5,165 nucleotides of DNA, taken from Methylococcaceae bacterium NSP1-1 (GTDB taxonomy: Bacteria > Pseudomonadota > Gammaproteobacteria > Methylococcales > Methylomonadaceae). Numbering within the stretch: the first letter of the stretch is position 1; each line of letters opens with the position of its first letter. The DNA is taken from assembly GCA_002256465.1 (NCBI GenBank), contig NQJG01000074.1:1-5165 (forward strand). The letters are read 5' to 3'. Positions 5,152-5,165 of the stretch are shown in pieces. The notes under the pieces were generated by a model that had not been told where the DNA came from, did not search any database, and worked only from the letters and a program-made list of their open reading frames with translations. The translations under genes and the position numbers were made by a program.

Positions 5152-5165
5152 CAACTTACAATATA

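Overview
The window reads as chromosomal DNA of a gammaproteobacterium with moderate-to-low GC. The main evidence is a CmoB tRNA-modification enzyme that is close to the Escherichia coli protein along its whole length, together with a DsbB of the four-helix, four-cysteine type. A methylotroph-type gammaproteobacterium would fit, but the sequence does not prove it. All six genes lie on the minus strand, so the region is read from high to low coordinates. There are no tRNA or rRNA genes, CRISPR arrays or insertion sequences.

Right part (5165 to 3630): a hairpin with a T tract lies directly before cmoB (5114-4140), which converts hydroxyuridine-34 of tRNA to the 5-oxyacetic acid form. After the cmoB stop there is a promoter-like TTGACA and a 44-base imperfect palindrome. 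Next comes a small secreted helix-hairpin-helix DNA-binding protein of ComEA type (3985-3686), closed by a clear intrinsic terminator (3677-3630). About 340 bases of gene-free DNA follow, with a probable promoter for the next operon at its far end.

Middle (3291 to 998): a two-gene potassium-channel operon with a 4-base ATGA overlap. The first gene is a six-helix, voltage-sensor-type K+ channel fused to a complete RCK (TrkA-N plus TrkA-C) module. The second is a free-standing RCK protein whose nucleotide-binding glycines and ribose-binding acid are lost. The likely picture, by inference, is a channel whose cytoplasmic gating ring may combine tethered, nucleotide-competent RCK domains with free, degenerate ones.

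Left part (997 to 1): dsbB (929-423) follows, and its ribosome binding site lies inside a decayed tandem copy of the 3' end of the RCK gene. The last gene (356 to beyond the left edge) is a putative methyltransferase-fold protein with a signal peptide, cut by the window. The points most worth a second look are the intact plus degenerate RCK pair, the duplicated RCK tail that supplies the dsbB leader, and the hairpins immediately before cmoB and the ComEA-like gene.
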